Translations under genes and position numbers: made by a program | Assembly: GCA_002428405.1 (NCBI GenBank) | Contig: DIWD01000062.1 | Coordinates: 8,418-72,417, forward strand | Direction: 5' to 3' | Length of the DNA: 64,000 nt | Source: a bacterium UBA6115 | GTDB taxonomy: Bacteria; Bacillota_A; Clostridia; Christensenellales; Aristaeellaceae | The notes under the pieces: generated by a model | What the model was told of the DNA's origin: nothing | Database searches by the model: none | Seen by the model: the letters and a program-made list of their open reading frames with translations, nothing else | In this document: positions 50,383 to 61,080 of the stretch, one piece after another | Numbering within the stretch: position 1 is the first letter of the stretch | How the letters are laid out: every line of letters begins with the position of its first letter

Positions 50383-53300
50383 TTACGCCGTGTACAGGAT
50401 GAACACTGATCCGTTTTCGGCAGTGGTGGTAGCCGGTAAAGAGGTGCCAGCCTTGATGTTTCTGACCCTATTGGTCGTATAATCGGTGGTTGCCGCGGCC
50501 ATGTAGGACGTAAGTGCTCCTGTCAGTGTCCCGCCAGCAAGAGCCAATGCCCCTATCTCAGCCAAAGACCAGGATACTGCGGCTGAACCGTCAAAATTCT
50601 TGGCGGTTCCTCCAATGGTCAATGCCCTTGTTGTGGTCAATTTGGTGGCTGTCGCGGCGTTGCCTGTACAGGAGCCTGAAGAGCCAGATACTGTTGTCTG
50701 TAAAGGGTGAATGTGGTCACCGCGGGATACGCCGGCGTTATCACCTGCCGAGGCGGCCCCTGCCACAAGGGGGACTGCCGTTTCATAAGTTACATGGGTA
50801 CCGTGGCTTGCAGCGGCTGCTCCGATCTCTGCAAGACTCCATGACACAGCGGCAGAGCCATCGAAGTTTTTAGCTGTGGAGCCAATTGTTAGTGCCCTTG
50901 TTGTGGCTAATTTGGTAGCCGTCGCAGAATTGCCTGTACAAGAGCCGGAAGAACCGGAACAATTGCCTGTAACGTTCCCCGTCAATGGGCCGGAAAAGGC
51001 CCCCGCCGCTATGGTTCCGCCTGTCCAGATGCCTCCGGCCAACCCGATGGCCACACCAGGGGTTCCGGCACTGCAAAAGACAATCTGATGGCCTCCCGCC
51101 ATGGTTCCGCCAGTAGTATTGTTCGTGTGCTTATAGGCCATCCCATAAAGATTGCCAAAGGTTGTCCCGTCATCGAGGATTTTATAACCAACTCCCATGC
51201 TCCATACATGGCCAATTTTATATGAATCGTATAACCCATACATGCCAGCAGTTCTTGTTGCTGTTGGAACCGTCACTTTGCCAGTTAGTGTTCCACCTGC
51301 AAGAGGTAAGTAATCATGAGTATGAACTGCCCCCGCAGCTCCGATTTCCGAGGGAGCAAGTGTATGCCACGTATTATCGTTTCTTAGATAAACAGCATTG
51401 TTGGCTGCCTGAGGCGTTGGAACGTGGCTTCCGTGGCTTACCGCTGCCGCTCCGATTTCAGCCAAAGACCAAGATACTGCTGCTGAACCGTCAAAGTTTT
51501 TAGCAGTTGACCCTATTGTAAGAGCCCTGGGTGTGGCAAGTTTTGTTGACATCTCGGCGTTGCCGGTACAGGAGCCGGAAGAACCAGACACGGTAGTTTG
51601 TAATGGGTGAACGTGGTCTCCACGGGACACATCAGCATCAGACCCAGCAGATGCGGTTCCTGCAACAAGAGGAACTTCAGTTTCATAGGTTACGTGTGTA
51701 CCGTGGCTTTCCGCTGCTGCCCCGATATTTGAGGGGGTGATTGTTTGCCAACTATTATCATTACGCAAGAAAACGGCATTGTTTGCTGCCTGCGGCGTTG
51801 GAACGTGGCTTCCGTGGCTTGCCGCTGCTGCCCCAAGGCTCGAAAGGTTAATGGTTGTTGTCCAGTTCCCCGTATGAAGAACTTCCTTGTTCCCATCAGC
51901 GCAGATTTTCCATCCCGCCGGGACCTGGAGTGCATCATCAATGGTCGCAATTCCACCAAAGGCTGCTTTGTTTTCACGCAGATCGAACACACGGGACACC
52001 GTGGATATGATGCTGGCGACCTCGACCGTGCTGTATGCATCGGTCAGGGAGACCTTGACATCGTACAATTTGGCGATGTTGATGGCGCCGCTCCCGTAGG
52101 TGACCGCTCCAGTCCGGATGCCACCCGTTCCGCCGATGGACACTGCCGAGCCGCCCGATGGCAGCCACGTGCTTGTCCCGACTTCCCGGTAATAGGCTTT
52201 GGACGTGATGGCGTTGCTGCCAATGTTGGAGAAGGAGAAGGCCGCCGTCAGTTTGACGTAGGTCCCTGTGACACGGTTGATGGTTCCGCCGGAATCAGAC
52301 CGGACGAATGCCGCTGAGGCGATGGAAGGTGTATTGTAGTCGGTGACTGTGATATTTCCGGTTATGGTCGCGGTTCTTCCGCGGCTGTCGGTCACCAACA
52401 GCGTAAAGACTTGGGAACCGGGGAAATTCAATAACCCGCTTGTCCAGTACGTCCCGGCCGAATAGGCCAACACGCCGCTGTTCAGGTTCGGGTTCGTGAT
52501 CTGATAGGAAACGATGGTACTGGAATAGGCCCCTGCCGCGACAGGTGTCCACTTGACGCTGGACTTCGTCCTGACGAACAGGCTCCAGTTCTGGTTGATT
52601 CCAGTCGGTGTGAATGAGGTGATGGTGGGCACGATATCGGTAGGAACATTCGCCTTGAACGTCATTGAATTGGACCCCAGGCTCAATTCCCCGTCCGAAG
52701 TCACCTTAAAGGTCGTCACAAGGACGGTGATGTCAAAGTTGTCCACGTTCGGGGAGGCGTTGCACCAGGCTTTCGGGATGGCGTACGCCTGCGCCGGGCT
52801 TCCTGTCCCTTCCGCGATGGTGTGGGTCGTTTCATAGGCCCCGACCGACCACTTGACGGTGTGCTTGTACCCGGAATATTTGGTCGTGATGGCCGCCGTT
52901 GCGGACGCGCTTCCGGTAGCGATCAGCGGCACTCCGCTCAGAGTGAACGCTGATTTGGACGGAACATTGACTACGAAGCTGTATTCGTTGACCCCAAGGC
53001 TCGTTGTCCCATCGAAGGTCTCAACCTTGCATTTCGCGGTAACGCTGGTCGTGGTTTTTGTGGTCGCCAATATCCAGCTTTGCGGCACCGTGTAGGTGTC
53101 CGTGACCACCCCGGCAGACTTGGTAATCTCTCCGCTGGTGTAGGAGCCATTGATGTACCAGGTCACCTTGTGCGTGTAGGTAGGCATCTGAGGGATGAGA
53201 GTGACTGTAATGTCCTCTGAACCGGTCGCCGTCAGGGATGCCTTGTTCAAGGTCGCCGTCGACGGCAGTTTTTCCGTCGTCAGGACACCCGCCGCAGAGG

Positions 53301-55890
53301 AAATGGCGGAGTTGACGTTGAGCGTGTTGCCCATCGTCTGAACTTTGTAGTAGTACGATGCACCGTCTTCGCTCGGGGCGTCGACAAGGAATTCGTAATA
53401 GGTGTTGGCGGTCAGCTTGACACTTTCAAACGCGCTGTAGTTAACCCCGTCTGTGGAGCGGTAGACCTGATACCCCTTGATGGGGTTGTTGTACGCTCCT
53501 GCGGAAGCGCCGCTCCATCGGAGGGTCCTGACGGAATCCGGAGCCACGCCGCCGCCGTTGACGACCTCGACCACGGACGGGGGGTTGGGCGTGCTGATGA
53601 CGGTCGTAACGACCGCCGCCGCGCTGGAGTTGTCTGAATGGATGCCAAGGTTCGTGCCAAGGCTGACGATTTTATAGGAATGGGTTCCGTTCCCGTTCTT
53701 GGATTTGACGGTAGCGGACTTGGTCGTTTTTGGAAGGTCGGACCCCAGCTGGGCATACGCCCCTCCGTCCACAGACCGCATGATGCGGTATCCGCTGACG
53801 GGGTTGTTGTAGTCAGCGTCCGCGCCGTCATTCCAGGAGAGGGTAACATCGGCATCCGGCGCAACATTGCTGGCCAGGGACACTGCGACACTGCTGGGCG
53901 CATAGGGCTTCGTCACATAGGTCTTCATGACCACCGTATTGGACGCGGGGCTGTCGCCGTATGGAGCGTCCGCGACGATGTAGTAAGACTTCGTGCCGTT
54001 GTTGTTCGCGTGAGCCGTGATCGGATAGGGGGAAGTCGCATCCAAAGCCACATTCACCCATGAGCCGGCATCTACTTTTTCGTAGATTTTGTACGTAGTG
54101 ATGGAGTTATTCGTTCCATTTTGAGCGCCCGACCAGGACAGGTTTTGCGCGCTTCCCGGCGCCACATTGGTTGGCACGGAGACGGTTGGCGCTGTTGGGT
54201 TCGTGACCGTCGTGGTCAGCGTGTCGTTCGCCGTGGAAAGGACAGACAGCTGCTCAGCGGTGAGGGAAGTGGCGCCGATGGTATAGACGTAGAATTTCTG
54301 GGTCCCGTTCGCTCCCAGGGACGTGACAGGCATGGATCCGTAATTATATCCCGTCACAACGTCGCTGCCATATTGTGTCAGCGCACCGCCATTGACAGAC
54401 ACCATCACGCGGTACCCATAGATGGCATTATTTATCCCTGCGGAAGCTCCGCTCCAGCTCAGGGTCTTCTGGGCGCTGAATCCAACCGGGAGGTTGTCAT
54501 CGTTCAGAGAAACGCTGTTCGGGGCTCCGGGCTTTGTGACTTTTGTGACGAGGCCGATCGAGGCGGAATAGGCGTCGATCCGTTCGCCGTTTACCTTGAC
54601 TCGGTAATAGATGGTCGCATTGTTGCTTCCGCTGGCAATGACCGGGGAATAGGCCGTATTGGTGGTCGTTGCGACGTGCGACCAGGTGGCATTATCCGGG
54701 GAAGATTCGATGTCGTAGTCGACGATGGCGTTGTTGATCCCGCCCGCCTGGCCGCTCCACCGGATGACTGTCTGACCATTGGGGGCCAGGTCATTCGCGT
54801 CAAATGCGACCGACGAAGGGGGAGTGATGCTCCCCACGACGCTGGTCATCGTATGGCTGGCGGAGGACAGGGCGCTGTTTTCCTGCGCGATGACTTTGAC
54901 CTTGTAGATATAAGCGCTGCCATTTAACGCATGGGATGTCACGGTCGCAGAGGTCGTTCCGGCATTGGTCGTTGCAATGGGGGACGCGTAGTTGTCCCCG
55001 CTGTAGTACAGCTCATACCCAAGGATCGGGTTGTTCGTTCCGGCGGCGGCACCGTTCCAGGAAATCGTCTGGGGAGTTCCCATGACGACATTGTTCGGGC
55101 CAGTCACGCTGTTGGGCGCGGAGGCGTTTGACCAGGTGGTCGTCAGGGCCGCATAGGCCGATGACAGGTCACTGTAGTAGCTTGCGCCGGCCGCACCCTT
55201 GGCGATAATCTTGTAATAGATGACCCCACCGTTGACCGCGGAAGCCGAGATATTGGTCGGGGAAGCCGCAACGGACTTTAGTAGGGTGAACCCGCTATCG
55301 GGGGAAGAACTGGAGTAAATGTCGTACCCGTTGATCGCATTATTGGTCCCATTTTGAGCGCCGGACCAAGCGAGGCTTGAGACACCACTTTTCCCGACGC
55401 TGGAAGGCGTCAGTGAGATGCTGGTCGGAGGCGTGCACTTCGTGTAAGGAGGAGTGTAGTCGACCGTCAGAGTTACATCGATGAAATCCCAGACACTTGT
55501 ATTGGTTTGGCTGTTTACTTCGCCCGGGTCTCCTGGAGGTGGTGGATAAGAGGTATTTGTTTTGTCTGACTTGAACCGGATAAAGAAGGTTGAAATGGCT
55601 GACAGGTCTACGCTGTCGCCGCTGGTGATCCAGTTGTCGACAACGTTGGATACGCTGACCAATTGCCTTGTAGCGTAACCATGCAACGGGGTTGATGTAT
55701 CCGTCCATGAAAGAATGGCGCTGTTGATTGTTGCCCCGGCCGGAATGCCAAGGGCCGCCAAATCCGCCGCAAAGGTTGGCGATACGGCAGTTCCGGCATT
55801 TCCGGTATAGTGAGACCCATCGGCCTCGGTATATGCAAGGTAACTGCTTACCAGATGGACTGCCCCGTAATTTTTAATAGCCGTTGACAT
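50383..55890 (-). CDS. Phage tail fibre with seven Fn3-like repeats
   Basis: The 1835-residue protein has a beta-rich N-terminal domain (residues 1-150), then about seven fibronectin-III-like units of roughly 95-100 residues. Each unit has a W-S-G-x-x-x-G-x-N-N-x-I core such as LAWSGAQNGTNNAINGYDIY or IRWSGQAGGINNAIVDYDIE, and ends in tyrosine-rich strands. Immunoglobulin-like DUF859-type units follow (LTATGSEDITVTLIPQMPTY). The last third repeats GAAAASHGSHVPTPQAANNA modules with HVHPLQT. AAGGAG precedes the ATG. It is an elongated adhesion fibre; DUF859 domains occur in tail proteins of phages of Gram-positive bacteria. Repeats at the DNA level allow recombination and variation in length. 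Confidence 0.88.
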   Translation of the reverse strand: MSTAIKNYGAVHLVSSYLAYTEADGSHYTGNAGTAVSPTFAADLAALGIPAGATINSAILSWTDTSTPLHGYATRQLVSVSNVVDNWITSGDSVDLSAISTFFIRFKSDKTNTSYPPPPGDPGEVNSQTNTSVWDFIDVTLTVDYTPPYTKCTPPTSISLTPSSVGKSGVSSLAWSGAQNGTNNAINGYDIYSSSSPDSGFTLLKSVAASPTNISASAVNGGVIYYKIIAKGAAGASYYSDLSSAYAALTTTWSNASAPNSVTGPNNVVMGTPQTISWNGAAAGTNNPILGYELYYSGDNYASPIATTNAGTTSATVTSHALNGSAYIYKVKVIAQENSALSSASHTMTSVVGSITPPSSVAFDANDLAPNGQTVIRWSGQAGGINNAIVDYDIESSPDNATWSHVATTTNTAYSPVIASGSNNATIYYRVKVNGERIDAYSASIGLVTKVTKPGAPNSVSLNDDNLPVGFSAQKTLSWSGASAGINNAIYGYRVMVSVNGGALTQYGSDVVTGYNYGSMPVTSLGANGTQKFYVYTIGATSLTAEQLSVLSTANDTLTTTVTNPTAPTVSVPTNVAPGSAQNLSWSGAQNGTNNSITTYKIYEKVDAGSWVNVALDATSPYPITAHANNNGTKSYYIVADAPYGDSPASNTVVMKTYVTKPYAPSSVAVSLASNVAPDADVTLSWNDGADADYNNPVSGYRIMRSVDGGAYAQLGSDLPKTTKSATVKSKNGNGTHSYKIVSLGTNLGIHSDNSSAAAVVTTVISTPNPPSVVEVVNGGGVAPDSVRTLRWSGASAGAYNNPIKGYQVYRSTDGVNYSAFESVKLTANTYYEFLVDAPSEDGASYYYKVQTMGNTLNVNSAISSAAGVLTTEKLPSTATLNKASLTATGSEDITVTLIPQMPTYTHKVTWYINGSYTSGEITKSAGVVTDTYTVPQSWILATTKTTTSVTAKCKVETFDGTTSLGVNEYSFVVNVPSKSAFTLSGVPLIATGSASATAAITTKYSGYKHTVKWSVGAYETTHTIAEGTGSPAQAYAIPKAWCNASPNVDNFDITVLVTTFKVTSDGELSLGSNSMTFKANVPTDIVPTITSFTPTGINQNWSLFVRTKSSVKWTPVAAGAYSSTIVSYQITNPNLNSGVLAYSAGTYWTSGLLNFPGSQVFTLLVTDSRGRTATITGNITVTDYNTPSIASAAFVRSDSGGTINRVTGTYVKLTAAFSFSNIGSNAITSKAYYREVGTSTWLPSGGSAVSIGGTGGIRTGAVTYGSGAINIAKLYDVKVSLTDAYSTVEVASIISTVSRVFDLRENKAAFGGIATIDDALQVPAGWKICADGNKEVLHTGNWTTTINLSSLGAAAASHGSHVPTPQAANNAVFLRNDNSWQTITPSNIGAAAESHGTHVTYETEVPLVAGTASAGSDADVSRGDHVHPLQTTVSGSSGSCTGNAEMSTKLATPRALTIGSTAKNFDGSAAVSWSLAEIGAAAVSHGSHVPTPQAANNAVYLRNDNTWHTLAPSEIGAAGAVHTHDYLPLAGGTLTGKVTVPTATRTAGMYGLYDSYKIGHVWSMGVGYKILDDGTTFGNLYGMAYKHTNNTTGGTMAGGHQIVFCSAGTPGVAIGLAGGIWTGGTIAAGAFSGPLTGNVTGNCSGSSGSCTGNSATATKLATTRALTIGSTAKNFDGSAAVSWSLAEIGAAAASHGTHVTYETAVPLVAGAASAGDNAGVSRGDHIHPLQTTVSGSSGSCTGNAATATKLTTTRALTIGGTAKNFDGSAAVSWSLAEIGALALAGGTLTGALTSYMAAATTDYTTNRVRNIKAGTSLPATTTAENGSVFILYTA

Positions 55891-55913
55891 TTACACCACT
55901 CCTTTTCTGGTTA

Positions 55914-58900
55914 TTACGCCGCGGGCGCCTGCCAGGTGCAGACAAGCCCATTGTCAAACACGTCCAGCGTCATATATCCCTCTTCCTCGTTCCCGATGAC
56001 CAGTTCATTGGTCAGCTGGGAGGAAGCGATATTGAGCATGTTGTTTGACACAGACGCAACAACTTTTCCGTTTTGTTTGAAGGCCAGCATGGTGTTGTCA
56101 AGCGTCATTTCAAAAGGTGAATCTGATTTTCCGATGGTCAGCCCGTTCGCGTCGAACCGCTGCCAGGTGGAAACGCTTTCCTGATAGGTTTTTAGCGCGC
56201 CGTCCACAAGGGCCGCGAAGTCCATGACCTGTGTGATTTCCGAAGTGATGCTGGTTTTTTCGACCTGGAATAGGGCGCTGAACTGCGTCTGGACGTACCC
56301 CTCCGTTGCGAGCCCGTCCAGTTGGGAAACGTCGGCCTTCCCGCCGATCATGGATTCGACTTTGAGCCGGATGCTGTTGTTGCTTGAAAGGTCAAGGGCG
56401 TCGGCGAATCCGGACACCAGATGGTTGACCGAGATGACGCCAGCCATGATCTTTTGCGCGGTGACCGCCCCTGCTGCCAGTGCATCCGTCGTGACGGAGC
56501 CGGACAGGATATGGTTCGCGTTGATCTGGTTTGCCCCGATATGCTTGGCGGAGATGGTTCCGGCGAGGATTTTGTCCGCATGGATGGTCTCGTCCTGGAT
56601 GACGTATCCATCCAGCGTTGATACGTTGGCGGAAACCAGGTCACCGACGTTGTTAAGTTGATAAAGGATGGAATTCTCGGACCCTGAGAATATCAATCGC
56701 TCGACCGACAGGGTCCCGGCGCTGATTTTGTCGGCCGACAGACTCCCGATCAGGGCGTCAGTGATGCTGCCCAACTTGATGTGGACCGTATCAATTACGC
56801 CATTGCCGATCATGCCCTCGGTAATAATGACACTGGTGATCTTGGCAAAGTCGATTCCAGCGCTGTCAATGTGCGCGTTGGTGATCTGCCCTTCTCCGAT
56901 TTTTGCGGACAGGATTGTCCCGTCCTGGATCTCCGCAGTGCCGATGGCCGCGAACCCGATCTTTGCCCGTGTAATGGCACCATCCCGGATAAGCGCCTCG
57001 GTGATGGACGCGCTGGCAATGTTGGCGGTCTGGATCTTCAGTTCTTCTGCTTCGCCGTGGTAGATCTTGAGAAAAGTGACCGCACCGTTGTCGATCTTGG
57101 CCGTGGATACGGCAAGGTCCGCAATTTTCAGCGTGTCGACCGCGAGGTCTCCGATTTTGGCGTTGGTGATGGCCGCGTCCGCGATCTTTGCCGTGATGAT
57201 GCTGACATCCGCGATCTTGGCCGTGACGATGGCCGCATCGTCGATTTGCGCAGATTTGACGGCGGCATAGGCAATATGCCCGGTGTCGACCGCAAGAGCG
57301 GCGATTTTTGCTCCATCGACTGCCAGGTCGGCAATCTTCGCCCGGAGAATTTGACCGTCGATGATATGGACAGAGAGAATGGACGCCTCTTTGATGTTCC
57401 CGCTTTCAATGGCCGCAAGGCCGATCTTCGCGTTGGTGATGGCGCCGTCCGCAATGATGGCGCTTCCGGCGATGATGGTATTGGCGGCGATATTATCTGC
57501 GTTGATGGCACCGGCAGCGATATGCTGGGATGCGATTTTATAGGCGTCGATGATTCCTGAGTATAGCCTGTCAGAAAAGATGCTTCCGGTCAGAATATGT
57601 TGAGCCTGAATGGTCTCGATCGCAAGGTTTCCCCCGGTGATGCTTTCCGTGGCGATATGAAGCCCTGTAATGGTTTCCCCGACGATGTGCTGGCCTTCGA
57701 TGATGTTCGCCTTCAGGTGTTTTCCTTCAATTGCGCCGGAGACAATATGATCGGTCGTGATTTGGCTTGCGCCGATGTTCCCAGCCAGGATTTTCAGGGC
57801 TTCCACGTCGCCGGCGTACAATTGGGCGGAGGTGATCCGGTTCGCCTGGATTTCCCCGGCGTACAGCTTGTCGGAAGTAATGATCCCGGCTGATATGTGT
57901 TCGGCAATGATCTGACCGACGTCAATATGTTCCGTTTTGATGGAGTCCGCGGCAATGTGGTCAGTAGTTATCTGGTCCGCACCGATGCTGCCGGTTTTGA
58001 TTTTATTGGCGTCGACTTCCCCAGCGTAGATTTTATCCCCGGTGATGGTCCCGCCTTCGATCAGTCCGCCCGTAATGCTAAAAGCGGCAATATGTGTTGC
58101 ACCGATGACCCCGGCCGCGATCTTGTTTCCTGTGATCGTTCCGGCAGCGATTTTCTCTCCGGTGATAGTTTCCGCAGCGATCTTTTCACCGATGATGGTC
58201 AGCGCTGCGATCTTATCTCCGGTGATTGTCTGCCCGGAAATATGGTTTCCTGTGATGGACCCAGCTCCGATGCGGGCTGCGTCTAATGTTCCTGCATTGA
58301 TCTTATCGGCGCTGAGATCGTTGATCTTGGCATTGGTGATGGCCGCGTCGATGATGTGGGCCGTAGAAATGCAGGCGTGCTCGATTTCTGCGCTTCCGAT
58401 CGCCGCGGCTCCAATTTTTGCTCTCGTGATAGCCGCATCCTTGATCTTGGCGGTGTCGATAGCCGCATCCTTGATGTTCGCGGTGTCGATGGCGGCATCC
58501 TTGATATTCGCCGTGTCAATAGCAGCCGTTCCAATTTTGGCGTTAGTGATGGCCGCATCCTTGATATTCGCCGTATCAATGGCTGCCATTCCAATTTTGG
58601 CGTTGGTGATGGCCGCATCCTTGATATTGGCCGTGTCAATGGCCGCAAGGCCGATCTTGGCGTTGGTGATGGATGCATCCTGGATGTGCGCCGAGCCAAT
58701 AGCAGCAGCCTTGACCTGAAGAGAACCAATGGACATGGTCTGCAGATGCCCGGTTCCAATGGAGCCCAGGGCGAGCTTTATTCCTTTAATGCCGCCAGTG
58801 GGCAGTTGGCGCGGGGAGATCTTGCTGTCAGCCATGGTTTCTGACGCAGTGCCAAGCGTCATCTTGTTGTAGCGCTCGAGCAGACAGTCATAATTGTATT

Positions 58901-60167
58901 CAGTCATGCGCAGGGCGACTCCCAAGCCTAGGGTCTTCACGATGACCCATACGCTGTCGCCCAGGTAAATGTTTGTCAGCGGTCTGTATTGCGCGTACTC
59001 AAGCGTGTCAGCCAGGTTGATAAAATCCACGTCAATGGAGATATCTGGAAGATCACAGCCCTTTTCAAACTCATCCTGCGCTGCTTGCAGGAGCTTCGCT
59101 TTTGCTTGTTCGACCGTTAGGTCATCGCTCACCTTCGCTTCGCTCACCGGGAGGTGGATCCAGCGCGGGTGCGGGTATGCGCTGATATGTTGGCTATCCA
59201 CATACTTTTGGTCCAAGTAGAGGATTTCGCCGTCCTTGGTTTCACCTGTCGGTACAATGCGGGTGATCACGTTGGTATCGTCCACGTCATAGCTGATACC
59301 CAGCAGGTTTTTGCCCTGACGGATCTGGATATCCGTGTCTGTACCAACTCTGATCACTGCGAAAATGTCATACCAATCCCGGGCTAGCTCGCCGTTGGTT
59401 AGGTCCAGCAGGCCGTCCTCACCCATCAGCGCTTCCACCGGGTTGGTGTTTTTCAGATCCATCCCATCTACAGACTTAATGAGGTCGCAAAAGATGGTGA
59501 ACGGGTGCTCTGTTTGGCAACCGTTCAAGATGCTTACAGCAGCAAGGTTGGCTAAGGTCCCATTAGCCGGCTTGTACTGATAGATCATATTGTCCAGGAG
59601 GTCGTAGAAGATATGCCGGGCGTACACAGTCACCTGGGTGAGCTCAGGAACGACGCGGTAGATGCGGAAAGGCTGGTCTCTCAGTTGTCGGGCCTCAACC
59701 ACCTGTCCGGTAGCCGCAACGTTGGTTACTTCTGTCCGCAAGTAGAGCAAGTATTCACTGGCCATGTAGCCGCGTTTGCCGTCCGGCGCGATCACTTCAT
59801 AGAAGTCAGGATTCGTTGTGCTGAGCACCTGCACTTCCAAGCCTTTTTTGTACTTAGCCAGGCTCCTGTATCTTGCAGGGGTGCTCCAAAGATTTATAGG
59901 GCTCCAGCTAGTGTTGATGCGATAGATGCTTTTTCCCTCAGATGGCTGCAATAGTTTTACTCGCGGCGTGATAGCAGCAGGGACCGGCGCCCTGATAATG
60001 TTCCCTACCTGCAGCCAGCCCCATTTATCCTGGTTATCCAGGGGATGTACCATTTGCAGTTCCCACTCGCCATTGAGCGTCTCGTTTACCAGACAGGAGG
60101 AAGGCGCAAGGGCACACAGGCCGTTGCTGCTGAAATCGGTTGCGTCAGCTGGGAAGATGGAAATCAT
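55914..60167 (-). CDS. Phage tail-associated protein with long I-rich five-residue-period repeat
   Basis: The 1417-residue protein starts with a typical siphovirus minor tail/prophage endopeptidase region (residues 1-440, [20 protein letters not shown] near 28, then SH3-like [16 protein letters not shown] near 86 and [20 protein letters not shown] near 175). From about 450 to 1255 it is almost wholly a repeat in which Ile or Leu recurs every five residues: [16 protein letters not shown] units, then [22 protein letters not shown] units. Such patterns fold as narrow beta-helices. The end has a helical segment and a beta-rich C-terminus. It binds Dit at the tail tip and probably links baseplate and fibre. 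GGGAGGG precedes the ATG. Confidence 0.85.
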   Translation of the reverse strand: MISIFPADATDFSSNGLCALAPSSCLVNETLNGEWELQMVHPLDNQDKWGWLQVGNIIRAPVPAAITPRVKLLQPSEGKSIYRINTSWSPINLWSTPARYRSLAKYKKGLEVQVLSTTNPDFYEVIAPDGKRGYMASEYLLYLRTEVTNVAATGQVVEARQLRDQPFRIYRVVPELTQVTVYARHIFYDLLDNMIYQYKPANGTLANLAAVSILNGCQTEHPFTIFCDLIKSVDGMDLKNTNPVEALMGEDGLLDLTNGELARDWYDIFAVIRVGTDTDIQIRQGKNLLGISYDVDDTNVITRIVPTGETKDGEILYLDQKYVDSQHISAYPHPRWIHLPVSEAKVSDDLTVEQAKAKLLQAAQDEFEKGCDLPDISIDVDFINLADTLEYAQYRPLTNIYLGDSVWVIVKTLGLGVALRMTEYNYDCLLERYNKMTLGTASETMADSKISPRQLPTGGIKGIKLALGSIGTGHLQTMSIGSLQVKAAAIGSAHIQDASITNAKIGLAAIDTANIKDAAITNAKIGMAAIDTANIKDAAITNAKIGTAAIDTANIKDAAIDTANIKDAAIDTAKIKDAAITRAKIGAAAIGSAEIEHACISTAHIIDAAITNAKINDLSADKINAGTLDAARIGAGSITGNHISGQTITGDKIAALTIIGEKIAAETITGEKIAAGTITGNKIAAGVIGATHIAAFSITGGLIEGGTITGDKIYAGEVDANKIKTGSIGADQITTDHIAADSIKTEHIDVGQIIAEHISAGIITSDKLYAGEIQANRITSAQLYAGDVEALKILAGNIGASQITTDHIVSGAIEGKHLKANIIEGQHIVGETITGLHIATESITGGNLAIETIQAQHILTGSIFSDRLYSGIIDAYKIASQHIAAGAINADNIAANTIIAGSAIIADGAITNAKIGLAAIESGNIKEASILSVHIIDGQILRAKIADLAVDGAKIAALAVDTGHIAYAAVKSAQIDDAAIVTAKIADVSIITAKIADAAITNAKIGDLAVDTLKIADLAVSTAKIDNGAVTFLKIYHGEAEELKIQTANIASASITEALIRDGAITRAKIGFAAIGTAEIQDGTILSAKIGEGQITNAHIDSAGIDFAKITSVIITEGMIGNGVIDTVHIKLGSITDALIGSLSADKISAGTLSVERLIFSGSENSILYQLNNVGDLVSANVSTLDGYVIQDETIHADKILAGTISAKHIGANQINANHILSGSVTTDALAAGAVTAQKIMAGVISVNHLVSGFADALDLSSNNSIRLKVESMIGGKADVSQLDGLATEGYVQTQFSALFQVEKTSITSEITQVMDFAALVDGALKTYQESVSTWQRFDANGLTIGKSDSPFEMTLDNTMLAFKQNGKVVASVSNNMLNIASSQLTNELVIGNEEEGYMTLDVFDNGLVCTWQAPAA
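58430..58700. repeat. In-gene tandem DNA repeats in the tail protein
   Basis: On the plus strand the blocks GCCGTGTCAATGG, GGCATCCTTGAT and TTGGCGTTGGTGATGG recur in nearly identical 45- or 90-base arrays inside the tail-associated gene. The near-identity of units points to recent duplications. Unit number may change by slippage or recombination while keeping the reading frame. Confidence 0.75.
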
Positions 60168-60182
60168 GTGTGCCCTCCCTTC

Positions 60183-60884
60183 TTAGAGCGTGCGCCAGTT
60201 GGGCGTGATGACAATCTGCGTGACACCGCCCGTCCAGCTGATGAGGTTCTGGCCGGTGTGCAGCAGCGGGTAGTCGCCCGTCATATGGCTGTTGTAGGAG
60301 GTGTAGTTCATGTAAGTTTCCATGAGCGGGGTATCGATGTTCAAGATGCCTATAAGCCCAAGAAGTTCTATGTAGCTGGCGCCAATGATGATCTGTGCGT
60401 CACCGGTCAGGGTCACCTTCAGCACAGGCTCTGAAAACACAGAGCTCACGTTGTTTATGTAGGCGCCAGACACAGTGACGATGATGTCAGGGATTCCCGA
60501 CAAGTAGAAAAAGGGTTGGCATCGAAAAGTCACGATGAAGCGCCGATGCGGGTTCCCGCGCAGGATCTGCTCCAGGGAAATCTGGTTTACGATCCTGGCA
60601 TAGTAAAAGCCACCCTGTCGATTGGCGAAGGTAACCTTATCACTTCCCTTGAGCCAGGCGAGAATTGTGCTGAGCTGCGTGGTATCCGTGATGATACACT
60701 CCACAGTCAGGAGAAAATCGTCGTATATGTCCATGCCTTCCAGGGTGGTCAGGGTTCCGCTCCGTCCGGGCACTGAGATGAAGGTTGCGCGCTCCGGAGG
60801 CCGTATGATCTCTGGCTGTTGCACCACGCGGATCCCGTAGGCAGTGCAGCGTGTGCCCTTCCAGTCAAACCAGTCAAATGCCAA
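60183..60884 (-). CDS. Distal tail protein (Dit), siphovirus type
   Basis: The TTG at 60884 with GGGAGGGG upstream is the best start (233 residues); the longer frame to 60941 lacks a ribosome site. The N-terminal part (AFDWFDWKGTRCTAYGIRVV, RATFISVPGRSGTL, YDDFLLTVECIITD) matches the Dit/SPP1 gp19.1-like tail fold that forms the hexameric hub at the end of the tail tube. A C-terminal beta-rich galectin-like domain (INNVSSVFSEPVLKVTLTGD, ISWTGGVTQIVITPNW) follows. Order tape measure - Dit - Tal is normal for siphoviruses, except that a ferritin-like gene intervenes upstream. Confidence 0.85.
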   Translation of the reverse strand: MAFDWFDWKGTRCTAYGIRVVQQPEIIRPPERATFISVPGRSGTLTTLEGMDIYDDFLLTVECIITDTTQLSTILAWLKGSDKVTFANRQGGFYYARIVNQISLEQILRGNPHRRFIVTFRCQPFFYLSGIPDIIVTVSGAYINNVSSVFSEPVLKVTLTGDAQIIIGASYIELLGLIGILNIDTPLMETYMNYTSYNSHMTGDYPLLHTGQNLISWTGGVTQIVITPNWRTL

Positions 60885-61009
60885 TGGCCACCCCTCCCTA
60901 AGAAAACAGCTCCCGCCAGTTGGCAAGAGCATAGGTTGCACAGGTTATGCTTACTCGAATTTCGTCCACAAGAAATCCATCCATAAAACCTGACGTTCAG
61001 CCGCAACAG

Positions 61010-61046
61010 CAAAACACGTTGCAGTTTATGTGCTGCAACGTATTTT
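61010..61046 (-). terminator. Terminator of the ferritin-like gene
   Basis: ACGTTGCAG and CTGCAACGT (61016-61024 and 61033-61041) form a perfect 9-bp stem followed on the minus strand by TGTTTTG. It lies 35 bases after the ferritin-like gene, so that gene has its own transcript end inside the tail operon. The rest of 60885-61009 holds no gene. Confidence 0.65.
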
Positions 61047-61080
61047 GCTTAGTAGTTGTTCGGTTTACCTGTGTTTCTGA

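Noticed and set aside
49619..55890. A diversity-generating retroelement acting on tail genes
   Set aside because: No reverse transcriptase or template repeat was found in the window; kept only as a question for the DNA beyond it.
58430..58700. Repeats resembling a CRISPR array
   Set aside because: The units are in frame, translate to a regular protein repeat inside a long gene and lack unique spacers of constant length.
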